Source of the DNA: Gallionella capsiferriformans ES-2
Lineage (GTDB): Bacteria > Pseudomonadota > Gammaproteobacteria > Burkholderiales > Gallionellaceae
Reading direction: 5' to 3'
Assembly: GCF_000145255.1 (NCBI RefSeq)
Contig: NC_014394.1
Coordinates: forward strand, 2,852,001-2,916,000
DNA length: 64,000 nt
Part shown: positions 55,329-62,903 of the stretch, piece after piece
Layout of the letters: each line of letters begins with the position of its first letter
How positions within the stretch are numbered: the first letter of the stretch is position 1
Program-made: the position numbers and the translations under genes
The notes under the pieces: model-generated
What the model was told of the DNA's origin: nothing
Databases searched by the model: none
The model's input: the letters and a program-made list of their open reading frames with translations, nothing else

Positions 55329-56681
55329 TTAGCGCATCCCAGGCAGTTTACCGGCCATGCTGCGCATCATTTTAGCCATGCCGCCGCCTTTGGAAAACAT
55401 TTTCATCATTTTTTGCGTCTGTTCAAACTGGTTTAACAGTTGATTGACATGCATCACTTTCACGCCCGCGCCATCGGCAATGCGTTTCTTGCGCTGCGCC
55501 TTAATGAGCTCAGGATGACTGCGTTCCTGCGGCGTCATGGAATTAATGATACCTTCCAGACGATTGATCGATTTGTCGTCCACTTTCGAGTCGGCAGCCG
55601 CTTGCGACAGCTGTGCGGGCAGCTTGTCCATCAGCGCTGACATCCCACCCATCTTGCGCATCTGCACAAATTGCATCTTGAAATCATTCAGATCAAAACC
55701 CTTGCCGGCCTGCATTTTTTTGGCCAGCTTTTCGGCTTCTCCGTGATCCACGCCGCGCTGTGCTTCTTCGAGCAACGACAATACATCGCCCATACCGAGA
55801 ATACGCGACGCCATGCGCTCAGGGTGGAAGGCTTCAAGGCCATTAGGCTTCTCGCTGACGCCGATGAATTTGATCGGACGACCGGTGACATGTCGAACCG
55901 AGAGCGCAGCACCGCCACGCGAATCGCCGTCCATTTTAGTTAAGACAATGCCGGTCAGCGGCAGGGCCTCGCCAAATGCGCGGGCGGTATTGACCGCGTC
56001 CTGCCCGGTCATCGCATCAACCACGAATAGCGTCTCGATCGGCTTTAAAGTGGCGTGCAGTTGCTGAATCTCAGCCATCATCGCCTCATCGATCGCCAGA
56101 CGCCCGGCGGTATCGACGATCAGCACATCATGGTGATGTTTGCGCGCAAAATCCAACGCCGCCAGCGCAATATCCTGCGGCTTTTGACTAATGTCAGACG
56201 CGAAAAAATCGATGCCAAGTTGCGTGGCCAGCGTGCGTAATTGCTCAATCGCCGCCGGGCGGTAAATATCGCAACTGACCAGTAAGATTTTTTTCTTGTG
56301 CTGATCGTGCAGCAGTTTAGCCAGCTTACCGCAGGTAGTGGTTTTACCCGCGCCTTGCAGACCTGCCATCAGAATCACAGCAGGGGGCGTCGTGGTGAGG
56401 TTTAACGCATCGTTGTGCTCGCCCATCAAACGGGTCAACTCGCGATGCACCACACCGATAAAAGCCTGACCGGGATTGAGGTTGCCAATGACCTCATGCC
56501 CTAAAGCGGCTTCTTTAACCTGAGCTGCAAACTCTTTTACAACCGGCAGCGCCACATCAGCTTCGAGCAGCGCCATGCGCACTTCGCGCAGCGCATCCTG
56601 AATATTGCTCTCGGTGAGCCTTGCCTGACCGCGCAGATTTTTAATGACACCGGAGAGGCGTTGCGTCAAATTGTCCAGCAT
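55329..56681 (-). CDS. ffh: Signal recognition particle protein Ffh
   Basis: GTPase of the signal recognition particle that targets nascent membrane proteins. The 450-residue protein has the N domain, the G domain (GLQGAGKTTTCGKLAKLL near residue 107, DTAGRLAIDEAMM, TKMDGDSRGGAALS, GVSEKPNGLEAF) and the Met-rich M domain (MRKMGGMSALMDKLP, and the tail MMKMFSKGGGMAKMMRSMAGKLPGM). Standard length. It is divergent from the ccsA-like gene. Confidence 0.97.
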   Translation of the reverse strand: MLDNLTQRLSGVIKNLRGQARLTESNIQDALREVRMALLEADVALPVVKEFAAQVKEAALGHEVIGNLNPGQAFIGVVHRELTRLMGEHNDALNLTTTPPAVILMAGLQGAGKTTTCGKLAKLLHDQHKKKILLVSCDIYRPAAIEQLRTLATQLGIDFFASDISQKPQDIALAALDFARKHHHDVLIVDTAGRLAIDEAMMAEIQQLHATLKPIETLFVVDAMTGQDAVNTARAFGEALPLTGIVLTKMDGDSRGGAALSVRHVTGRPIKFIGVSEKPNGLEAFHPERMASRILGMGDVLSLLEEAQRGVDHGEAEKLAKKMQAGKGFDLNDFKMQFVQMRKMGGMSALMDKLPAQLSQAAADSKVDDKSINRLEGIINSMTPQERSHPELIKAQRKKRIADGAGVKVMHVNQLLNQFEQTQKMMKMFSKGGGMAKMMRSMAGKLPGMR

Positions 56682-56858
56682 ATCCGTCCTTAGTAGCTAA
56701 TCAAACCGGCATAGCAAAAAACCACGCCTAAATAATTTGGAAGATTCTAGCAGGGTTGCGCCCGATCAACATCAAATCGCCAGCGTTTAAAGCGGAAATT
56801 TTGTCCAAAACACCTCAACGCGCAAGCACATTGAGCCGTGACAGTGTCGAATGAACCC
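56682..56858. other. ffh upstream spacer
   Basis: No gene is seen. The DNA between the ffh start and the tandem repeat should hold the ffh promoter, but no convincing pair of hexamers stands out. Confidence 0.4.
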
Positions 56859-57047
56859 CAACTCGCAATAGGGTTTAGCAGGAATATTCCCCGATAGCCA
56901 GCAACTCGCAGGTGGTTTTAGCAAAGATACTTCCCCGCAGCCAGCAACTCGCAACTCGCAACTGGTTTTAGCAGGGATGACATCCAATGAACAGCAACTC
57001 GCAACTGGTTTTAGCAGGGATGCTGCCCAGTGGGCAGCAACTCGCAA
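56859..57047 (+). repeat. 43-bp tandem repeat, four units plus a partial fifth
   Basis: Units begin with CAACTCGCAA at 56859, 56902, 56945, 56995 and 57038, i.e. steps of 43, 43, 50 and 43 bp. The third unit is longer by one inserted 7-bp AACTCGC copy. The first 27 bp of each unit are conserved (CAACTCGCAACTGG then TTTTAGCAGGGAT); the last 16 bp vary but always end in CAG. The fourth unit has a CTGCCCA-G-TGGGCAG palindrome (57022-57036). The array ends 46 bp before the ccsA-like ATG. Confidence 0.9.
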
Positions 57048-57092
57048 AGCAAATGAGGTAGAATTCACGAGTCCAAAATATCCCGAAGAAAA

Positions 57093-57905
57093 ATGCCGAA
57101 TCTTCTCCTGTCATTTGTTACCTTTGTCGCTTATGTGCTGCTGGCCGCTTATTTCTGGCGCGCGAATGCCTGTGCCGATTGCGATGCGCGCTGGCGCGGT
57201 GCAGTTGGACATTTAACGCTGATACCCATCACCCTGCACGGCTATTTGCTCTGGCAGGGCATCTTCGCCGGCGGCGGATTCGATCTGGGTGTGTATAACG
57301 CACTGTCGTTAATTGCATGGCTAACCTTGCTGGTGTACTGGGTGGCGCGCTTTTTCTACCCGATCGGCGGTTTACAGGCGCTGGTCCTGCCAATGGCTGC
57401 GGTGACGCTGCTGCTGCCCGGCGTATTTCCTGCCGACCATCAGTTAGCCCACACGGACATGCTGGCCTTTAAAATTCACATTGCTGTCGCGATGCTCGCC
57501 TACAGCCTGTTCACTATTGCGATGGTGCATGCCATTTTGATTTCTTTAGTGGAAAAACGCCTGCGTCATGCCACATTGCCGCGCGTGTTGCGCAACCTGC
57601 CGCCGCTGATGACCATGGAAACGCTGCTGTTCCGGATGATAGGCATCGGCTTCGTGCTGCTAACGCTAACCCTTGCGTCGGGCATTTTGTTTTCGGAAGA
57701 AATCTTCGGCAAAGTCTGGCAGTTCAATCACAAAATACTGTTCGGCTTCATATCATGGTGCGTGTTTGCAGTGCTGCTGTACGGCCATTATTTCTATGGC
57801 TGGCGCGGCAAAATCGCCGTGCGCTGGACGGTGAGCGGCTTTGTCTTTTTGATGATGGCGTATCTGGGCAGCAAATTTGTGCTGGAGCAATTGCTGCATC
57901 GTTAA
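57093..57905 (+). CDS. CcsA/YpjD-family cytochrome c biogenesis-type membrane protein
   Basis: A 270-residue protein with about eight hydrophobic helices and the HemX/CcsA core: LPMAAVTLLLPG, AFKIHIAVAMLAYSLFTIAMVHAILI with a conserved His near residue 128, LASGILFSEE and FNHKILFGFISWCVFAVLLYGHYFYGWRG with two His. Members near ffh are called YpjD or CcsA-like; haem handling is likely but unproven, because CcsB is not seen here. Start at 57093 follows GAAGAAA. Confidence 0.87.
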   Translation: MPNLLLSFVTFVAYVLLAAYFWRANACADCDARWRGAVGHLTLIPITLHGYLLWQGIFAGGGFDLGVYNALSLIAWLTLLVYWVARFFYPIGGLQALVLPMAAVTLLLPGVFPADHQLAHTDMLAFKIHIAVAMLAYSLFTIAMVHAILISLVEKRLRHATLPRVLRNLPPLMTMETLLFRMIGIGFVLLTLTLASGILFSEEIFGKVWQFNHKILFGFISWCVFAVLLYGHYFYGWRGKIAVRWTVSGFVFLMMAYLGSKFVLEQLLHR

Positions 57906-57948
57906 ACGCTGTCCGGACGCGCGCCAAACTCTTTGATTATCAAGGTCC

Positions 57949-58117
57949 TTGCTATCAACAGGCCTTGTGTCGTAGAATGCGCGCCCTTTCGTGGCGATAG
58001 GGTTCGCACAGGCGAGCCCATTGCTGACGAATAGCAACTCTCCGGCACAACGGAAATTGCTAGTAAAGTTTTGCAACCCAAGTCTTTTTTTAGACTGATA
58101 ATTTAGATAGGTTTTTT
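57949..58117 (+). promoter_or_regulatory. Promoter and structured leader of the rpsP operon
   Basis: TTGCTA (57949-57954), 18 bp, TAGAAT (57973-57978) is a candidate promoter. The leader of about 130 nt then holds a strong hairpin GGGTTCGC-ACAG-GCGAGCCC (58000-58019) and an AGTCT-T5-AGACT hairpin near 58081-58095, just before rpsP. Confidence 0.5.
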
Positions 58118-58375
58118 ATGGTCATCATTCGTCTTTCCCGCGGCGGTTCAAAGAATCGTCCATTCTACAATGTGGTTGTTGCCGATTCACGCAATCGTCG
58201 CGATGGTCGCTTCATCGAACGCGTAGGTTTCTACAATTCGATCGCCAATGAAAAACAAGAAGCATTGCGTCTGGATCTGGCACGCGTTGCATTCTGGCAA
58301 AGCCGTGGCGCGCAGTTGAGCGACGCTGTTGCAAAGCTGGTTAAACGCGCTGCCGGTGCAGTTGTTGCAGCCTAA
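58118..58375 (+). CDS. rpsP: 30S ribosomal protein S16
   Basis: An 85-residue small-subunit protein needed for 30S assembly. The start [41 protein letters not shown] is diagnostic. It heads the rpsP-rimM-trmD-rplS operon and is preceded by a long leader with hairpins. Confidence 0.97.
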   Translation: MVIIRLSRGGSKNRPFYNVVVADSRNRRDGRFIERVGFYNSIANEKQEALRLDLARVAFWQSRGAQLSDAVAKLVKRAAGAVVAA

Positions 58376-58388
58376 GGTCTCCGAACCC

Positions 58389-58889
58389 ATGGTTATCATG
58401 GGTCGCGTGGCTTCGGCATTCGGAATCAAGGGATGGGTGAAAATCCAGCCCTTCAGCGAGTATGTCGATAGCCTGCTGGGATATAAAACCTGGTATCTGG
58501 GCCATGAAAATGGCCCGTGGCGAGAAGTGACGGTTGCTCAGTGCGAGACGCATGACAAGACGCTGGCTGCCCAGTTTCCGGATTGCCCGGATCGTACTGC
58601 CGCCGAAAAGCTCAAAGGGCTGTTGATCGCCGTGCCGCGCAGTAGCTTGCCGACGCAAGAAGAAGGTGAATACTACTGGGCTGATCTAATCGGCATGTCG
58701 GTAATAAACGGCGCAGGCGAAACGCTGGGCACGGTGATTGAGCTGCTGGAAACCGGCGCCAACGATGTGCTCATCGTCAGAGGCAACGGCCCGGATGTGC
58801 TGATTCCCTTCCTGAATAGCGTTATCGGGCCGGTCGACGTGACGACCAAGACCATACAGGTCAACTGGTCGGCGGACTTTTTGCTTTGA
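58389..58889 (+). CDS. rimM: Ribosome maturation factor RimM
   Basis: Binds S19 and helps mature the 30S head. The 166-residue protein has the N-terminal [20 protein letters not shown], the RimM barrel, and the PRC-barrel domain [32 protein letters not shown]. The ATG at 58389 fits; the frame opens inside rpsP at 58329. Its TGA overlaps the trmD start. Confidence 0.95.
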   Translation: MVIMGRVASAFGIKGWVKIQPFSEYVDSLLGYKTWYLGHENGPWREVTVAQCETHDKTLAAQFPDCPDRTAAEKLKGLLIAVPRSSLPTQEEGEYYWADLIGMSVINGAGETLGTVIELLETGANDVLIVRGNGPDVLIPFLNSVIGPVDVTTKTIQVNWSADFLL

Positions 58890-59659
58890 TCTTTGATGTA
58901 ATCACGCTGTTTCCGCAGATGTTCGATGCGCTGACGCAATGTGGCATCACGCGTCGCGCGGCTGAACAGGGACGCTATGTTGTTAAGACGTGGAATCCAC
59001 GTGACTTCACAACAGACAATCACCGCACCGTGGATGATCGCCCTTACGGGGGCGGCCCCGGCATGGTGATGCTGGCAGAACCTTTAGCGGATGCGATCAA
59101 TGCAGCGAGGCAGCGTCAGGCGGCGAGCGGAATTGCAAAAAGCCGTGTGGTGTATCTGTCACCGCAAGGTCGGCTATTGACTCATGCCGTGGTCAAAGAA
59201 ATGGTGGCGCAGCCTGATGAAGGACTGATACTGCTGACCGGTCGTTACGAAGGCATCGACGAACGTTTAATTCGCCAGATGGTGGACGAAGAGATTTCCA
59301 TCGGCGACTATGTATTGTCCGGTGGCGAGCTGGCGGCGATGGTGTTGATGGACAGCATGGTGCGGCAACTGCCCGGTGTATTGGGCGATGCCGACTCCGC
59401 GGAACAGGATTCGTTTGTGCAGGGTTTGCTAGACTGCCCGCACTACACCCGCCCGGAAATGTTTAATGGTGAAGCCGTGCCCCCGGTGTTGCTGTCTGGC
59501 AATCATGCAGACATACAACGCTGGCGGCTTTCCCAGTCGTTGGGCAGAACGTGGACACGCCGTCCGGATTTATTGGTTGGGCGTGTTTTGACAAAAGAGG
59601 AATCTGGTCTTCTGGCATCGTTTCAGAAGGAACAAGATCCGAAAACTAAGGAGCAGTAA
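58886..59659 (+). CDS. trmD: tRNA (guanine-37-N1)-methyltransferase
   Basis: SPOUT enzyme methylating G37 next to the anticodon, preventing frameshifts. The 257-residue protein starts [15 protein letters not shown] and has [12 protein letters not shown] near residue 55, the knot segment [14 protein letters not shown] and [20 protein letters not shown] near 135. The start codon is TTG (58886) overlapping the rimM TGA as TTGA. The family usually starts with ATG or GTG, so the rare codon may set a lower dose, as known for trmD in other species. Confidence 0.96.
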   Translation: MIFDVITLFPQMFDALTQCGITRRAAEQGRYVVKTWNPRDFTTDNHRTVDDRPYGGGPGMVMLAEPLADAINAARQRQAASGIAKSRVVYLSPQGRLLTHAVVKEMVAQPDEGLILLTGRYEGIDERLIRQMVDEEISIGDYVLSGGELAAMVLMDSMVRQLPGVLGDADSAEQDSFVQGLLDCPHYTRPEMFNGEAVPPVLLSGNHADIQRWRLSQSLGRTWTRRPDLLVGRVLTKEESGLLASFQKEQDPKTKEQ

Positions 59660-60043
59660 ATGAATTTGATCGCAATTTTGGAACAAGAAGAAATCGCCCG
59701 TTTGGGTAAAGTTATTCCTGCATTTGCGCCAGGCGACACCGTTGTTGTCAGCGTGAACGTAGTCGAAGGTGAGCGCAAGCGCGTTCAGGCTTTCGAAGGC
59801 GTTGTGATTGCCAAGCGCAATCGCGGTTTGAACTCCAGCTTCATCGTGCGCAAGATGTCTGCCGGTGAAGGTGTAGAACGTACATTCCAAACTTACTCCC
59901 CTGTGATCGCTGAAATCGAAGTCAAGCGTCGCGGTGCAGTTCGTCGCGCTAAGCTGTACTACCTGCGCGATCGTTCAGGCAAGTCAGCACGTATCAAAGA
60001 AAAATTGCCAGCGCGCAAAGTAAAGACCGTTGCAGCAGCGTAA
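59660..60043 (+). CDS. rplS: 50S ribosomal protein L19
   Basis: A 127-residue large-subunit protein at the subunit interface. Motifs are [37 protein letters not shown] and [19 protein letters not shown]. The start follows the trmD stop with no gap, with AAGGAGC as ribosome site. It ends the operon ahead of a strong terminator. Confidence 0.97.
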   Translation: MNLIAILEQEEIARLGKVIPAFAPGDTVVVSVNVVEGERKRVQAFEGVVIAKRNRGLNSSFIVRKMSAGEGVERTFQTYSPVIAEIEVKRRGAVRRAKLYYLRDRSGKSARIKEKLPARKVKTVAAA

Positions 60044-60060
60044 GTTGCCTGCATGATCTA

Positions 60061-60092
60061 AAAAACGGGAGCCTTGGCTCCCGTTTTTTTTA
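60061..60092 (+). terminator. Strong rho-independent terminator of the rpsP operon
   Basis: A 13-pair stem AAAAACGGGAGCC / GGCTCCCGTTTTT with a two-base loop, followed by TTT (60061-60091). It is the best terminator in the window. Confidence 0.95.
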
Positions 60093-60108
60093 TCTTCAAT
60101 TCGCCCGC

Positions 60109-60390
60109 TTAGCCTTCAATCAACTTATGTCGTATCGCATAGCGAACCAGCTCGGTTTTCGTTTGCATGTTCATTTTTTGCATGAATCTCGACTTGTGGG
60201 TACTGATCGTCTTGATACTCAAACAAAGTTCACTGGCTATATTTCCAACGGATTTCCCCGACACCAGCATGAGAAAGACCTGATACTCGCGTGCCGACAG
60301 GCTTTCATGGGGAATGCCAATTTCCCGGTTGAATACCAGCGTTTCAACCAGAACAGGATCGATGTAATTCCCCCCCGTGCGTTTTATGCC
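60109..60390 (-). pseudogene. 3' remnant of a LuxR/NarL-type response regulator, cut by the IS21 element
   Basis: The minus strand codes, without a start codon, GGNYIDPVLVE, LSAREYQVFLMLVSGKSVG and NIASELCLSIKTISTHKSR, then NMQTKTELVRYAIRHKLIEG and a TAA stop. This is the linker and whole DNA-binding domain of a NarL/UvrY-type regulator. The receiver domain is missing: the frame meets TAG at 60391-60393, where the first IS-end repeat begins. Without the phosphoacceptor domain, and behind the IS terminator, it is unlikely to be a working gene. Confidence 0.85.
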
Positions 60391-60392
60391 CT

Positions 60393-60496
60393 AAAACCGC
60401 CACCAAAAATGCTCCAAACCCACCACGTATAATACTTCAATAGCGCCATCTGTAATGCTCGCAAACCAGCCACTCATAACACCCAAATCCGCCACC
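60393..60496 (+). repeat. Multiple short repeats at the IS21 right end
   Basis: Four copies of about AAAYCCGCCACC: AAACCGCCACC (60394-60404), AAACCCACCAC (60416-60426), AAACCAGCCACT (60463-60474) and AAATCCGCCACC (60485-60496). IS21-family ends are known to carry several such repeats as transposase-binding sites. Confidence 0.7.
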
Positions 60497-60498
60497 CT

Positions 60499-60540
60499 AT
60501 AAAATAATAAAGCCGACGCCTCTTTCGGGTAGCGTCGGCT
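60499..60540 (-). terminator. Terminator of the istA-istB transcript
   Basis: On the minus strand AGCCGACGC, a 12-nt loop and GCGTCGGCT (stem 60511-60540) are followed by TTATTATTTT. It lies 28 bp after the istB stop. Confidence 0.85.
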
Positions 60541-60568
60541 CATCGCTGAATTTGGAAATATTGCCAGT

Positions 60569-61303
60569 TTACTTACGTAGTTTCCGCATCGACTCACCTT
60601 GCAACGGAATACGCAATGATCCGCTGATTATTCGATCCAAGATTGCATCGGCAACGGTAGGATTTCCGCCACTTAGGTAGCCATACCAATTTTCCACGGG
60701 AATCTGGCTGGTGACGATGGTTGAACGCCCTCCCACACGACTATCAATGACCTCTAGTAAGTCACTCCGCCCTTGAATAGTTAGCGCTGCCATTCCGAAA
60801 TCATCTAGTATCAACAGATCGCATTTCGCCAGTTGTGCCAAGCGCTTTCTGAAACTGCCATCCGCATGGCTGATTTGCAACTCCTCTAGGAGAAGTGGAA
60901 GCCGCTGGAATAATACCGTTTTCCCCTGCCGACATGCCTGATTGCCAAAAGCACACGCCAGCCATGTTTTTCCCGAACCTGTCAGGCCGGTCATGATCAG
61001 ATTCACACCTTTCTCAATCCACTGGCAAGTCACCAGCGAAGCCATTTGGCTCTTGTCCAATCCGCGATTGTGTTGGTAGTCAATATCCTCGACACAGGAA
61101 TTGAATTTGAGCTTGGCCGTTTTCAGCAGGCGCTTTAGGCGCTGGTTTTCACGGTAAGTGGTTTCCTGATCAATCAGAATTCCGAAGCGTTCCTCAAAAC
61201 TGAGGCTCATGGCCGCCACACTCGATAACTGATCATCAAAGCCCTTGGCCATGCCAATTAGGTGTAGATTTTGAAGTTTGGTAATAGTCTGCTGAATAAG
61301 CAT
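60569..61303 (-). CDS. istB: IS21-family helper ATPase IstB
   Basis: AAA+ ATPase that helps IstA choose and capture target DNA. The 244-residue protein has Walker A GLTGSGKTWLACAFG near residue 105, Walker B LLILDDFG near 170, the sensor-1 TIVTSQIPVENWYGYL and the family end ILDRIISGSLRIPLQGESMRK. AAGGAGA precedes the ATG; it starts 23 bp after istA. Full length with no frameshift, so the element may still be active. Confidence 0.95.
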   Translation of the reverse strand: MLIQQTITKLQNLHLIGMAKGFDDQLSSVAAMSLSFEERFGILIDQETTYRENQRLKRLLKTAKLKFNSCVEDIDYQHNRGLDKSQMASLVTCQWIEKGVNLIMTGLTGSGKTWLACAFGNQACRQGKTVLFQRLPLLLEELQISHADGSFRKRLAQLAKCDLLILDDFGMAALTIQGRSDLLEVIDSRVGGRSTIVTSQIPVENWYGYLSGGNPTVADAILDRIISGSLRIPLQGESMRKLRK

Positions 61304-61326
61304 TTCGTTCTCCTTAGTGGAATGGG

Positions 61327-62847
61327 TCAGTGGTAATATTGGGGGCCACGAATGTTGTCGTGGTCGAAATTCGCTTCCTGTACAGCTGGTGCAGAAATGG
61401 GCTGCTGATCAAGATTCTTCTCCAGAATGCTACGCACACGACTCACATGATTCGCTCCGATGGCAAGTGCCCGAGCACACGCCGACTCAAGTCGATCTTC
61501 GCCGAACGCATTGCCCATGGACTTCAGCGCACTGTCTGCACGCATGGATTGTTCCCGGCGAGCTAACTTGGATAGAGCCAACTTCAAAAAACTATGCGTA
61601 TTGGGGCCGATACCCAGTGCCCAGCCCAACGCTTTGTCTTCATTCCAGTCCTGCTGATAGCGATGGGAAGAAGGCATGTGCTCCTTGTCAGTTGTTTTTC
61701 CTGGCCCGTTAGCGCGTGGATGGGTCGCAATGCGGCGGCCACCATGAAGGATTTCGACGGTGGTGGCTGTCACACGGACATCAACGTTCTTTCGAATTAG
61801 CGTGTAGGGCACGCTGTATAGGTGTCGGTCGCCCAGATCAATGTGATAGTCGTGATCGACACAAAATCGGCGGAATTCTGCTAATGTATATTTTTCGAGT
61901 GCCAAGGGGCGGAGAGCGGGCTGGTCGATAGCCTCAAAAACGGAGCGACGGCAGCCAGGTAGCTTCTTGAATGGGCGGTTATTAACATCAACGAGAAGTT
62001 CTCGAATGGCATCGTTCAGATCAGCTAAATTAGTAAAGATGCGTTTGCGCAACCGGAAGAGAATCCATCGTTCAACGATCAGAACTCCATTCTCCGCATG
62101 AGCCTTATCCTTCGGTTTGTATGGCCTGGCGGGGATAATCATGGTTCCGTAATGATCAGCCATGTCTTGGTAGCTGGAATTAATGGTGGGGTCGGTTTTG
62201 CTGGCCCGAATGACGGCAGACTTTAAGTTATCACACACAACAACGGCGGGCACCCCACCAAAGTGCTCGAACATGCGCGCATGGGAATCAATCCAATTGG
62301 GTAGACTCTGGCTCCAGACTGCATCGGCATAAATGTAGCATGACGCCCCCAATACGCCGACGAAGATTTGGGCCTCTTGGATTTCACCTGTAGCAATATC
62401 GGTTATTTTCATCGTGGGACCAACGTAGTCCACAAAAACCTTGTCGCCTGCCACATGGATTTGGCGCATAGAACGCTTCAGCGTTTTTTCGAATTCCCGG
62501 TGACGCTGGCAAAAGTAACTGTAAGATAGTCCAGTTGGATACTCGGCTAGATATTCCTCATGAAATCCTTGGAGCGTCGCGCCTTTTTGCTTCAATTCCT
62601 GATGGATTTTCATCCAGTCGGGTTCAGATTTGCGCAAAGTATTATCCTTGGGCAGAGATGGGAACAGGCGTCGCTCCAACTCGGCATCATCCATATCTGA
62701 TGGCAGAGGCCAAGATAGACCCGCTACCGCTGAACGTGTCAAGTAATCCGAAACGGAATCGCGGGAAATTCCTATACTGCTGGCAATGGCGCGTTTGCTC
62801 TGCTCCATCTCAAAGGTGAGTCGCAGCACCTGCCTTATCTTCCTCAT
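61327..62847 (-). CDS. istA: IS21-family transposase IstA
   Basis: DDE transposase of IS21 elements. The 506-residue protein has an N-terminal helix-turn-helix (KRAIASSIGISRDSVSDYL), then the catalytic core: Asp in VFVDYVGPTMKI, Asp in VVVCDNLKSAV and Glu in KAHAENGVLIVERW, and a C-terminal region with a beta-barrel-like part (VTATTVEILHGGRRIATHPR). AGGAG lies before the ATG at 62847; a second in-frame ATG at 62868 is upstream. Full length and apparently intact. Confidence 0.95.
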   Translation of the reverse strand: MRKIRQVLRLTFEMEQSKRAIASSIGISRDSVSDYLTRSAVAGLSWPLPSDMDDAELERRLFPSLPKDNTLRKSEPDWMKIHQELKQKGATLQGFHEEYLAEYPTGLSYSYFCQRHREFEKTLKRSMRQIHVAGDKVFVDYVGPTMKITDIATGEIQEAQIFVGVLGASCYIYADAVWSQSLPNWIDSHARMFEHFGGVPAVVVCDNLKSAVIRASKTDPTINSSYQDMADHYGTMIIPARPYKPKDKAHAENGVLIVERWILFRLRKRIFTNLADLNDAIRELLVDVNNRPFKKLPGCRRSVFEAIDQPALRPLALEKYTLAEFRRFCVDHDYHIDLGDRHLYSVPYTLIRKNVDVRVTATTVEILHGGRRIATHPRANGPGKTTDKEHMPSSHRYQQDWNEDKALGWALGIGPNTHSFLKLALSKLARREQSMRADSALKSMGNAFGEDRLESACARALAIGANHVSRVRSILEKNLDQQPISAPAVQEANFDHDNIRGPQYYH

Positions 62848-62869
62848 ATTTAATCTCCTGTTACACATG

Positions 62870-62898
62870 AATATAGCCGGCTATATTATGATTCTCAA
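62870..62898 (-). promoter_or_regulatory. istA promoter with an 18-bp palindrome over the -10 box
   Basis: On the minus strand TTGAGA (62893-62898), 17 bp, TATATT (62870-62875) is a good sigma-70 promoter. A perfect 18-bp palindrome (half-site AATATAGCC, 62870-62887) covers the -10 box and the end of the spacer. A repressor bound there would block istA. Confidence 0.7.
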
Positions 62899-62903
62899 AA
62901 AAT

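Larger units (their letters stand above)
60391..62898 (-). mobile_element. IS21-family insertion sequence
   Basis: The element carries istA and istB in order on the minus strand. Its right end lies close to 60391, where it interrupts a response regulator gene. The left end is not visible: no matching inverted terminal repeat was found between 62887 and 64000. The gene at 62904-63878 shares its promoter design with istA and could be inside the element, in which case the left end is past the window. Target-site duplication cannot be checked. Confidence 0.85.

Noticed and set aside
56859..57047. CRISPR-like array (27 conserved plus 16 variable bases)
   Set aside because: The variable parts are too short for spacers, the conserved part is imperfect, the unit lacks a typical CRISPR palindrome and no cas gene is present. 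A simple tandem repeat explains it.
57906..58117. Possible tRNA or small RNA gene in the ccsA-rpsP spacer
   Set aside because: Hairpins are present but there is no cloverleaf, no T-loop sequence and no acceptor stem. They fit an rpsP leader.
60391..60597. 67-codon minus-strand frame downstream of istB
   Set aside because: It runs through the istB terminator and the IS end repeats, and overlaps the 3' end of istB. It has no family features and is better explained as non-coding IS end DNA.
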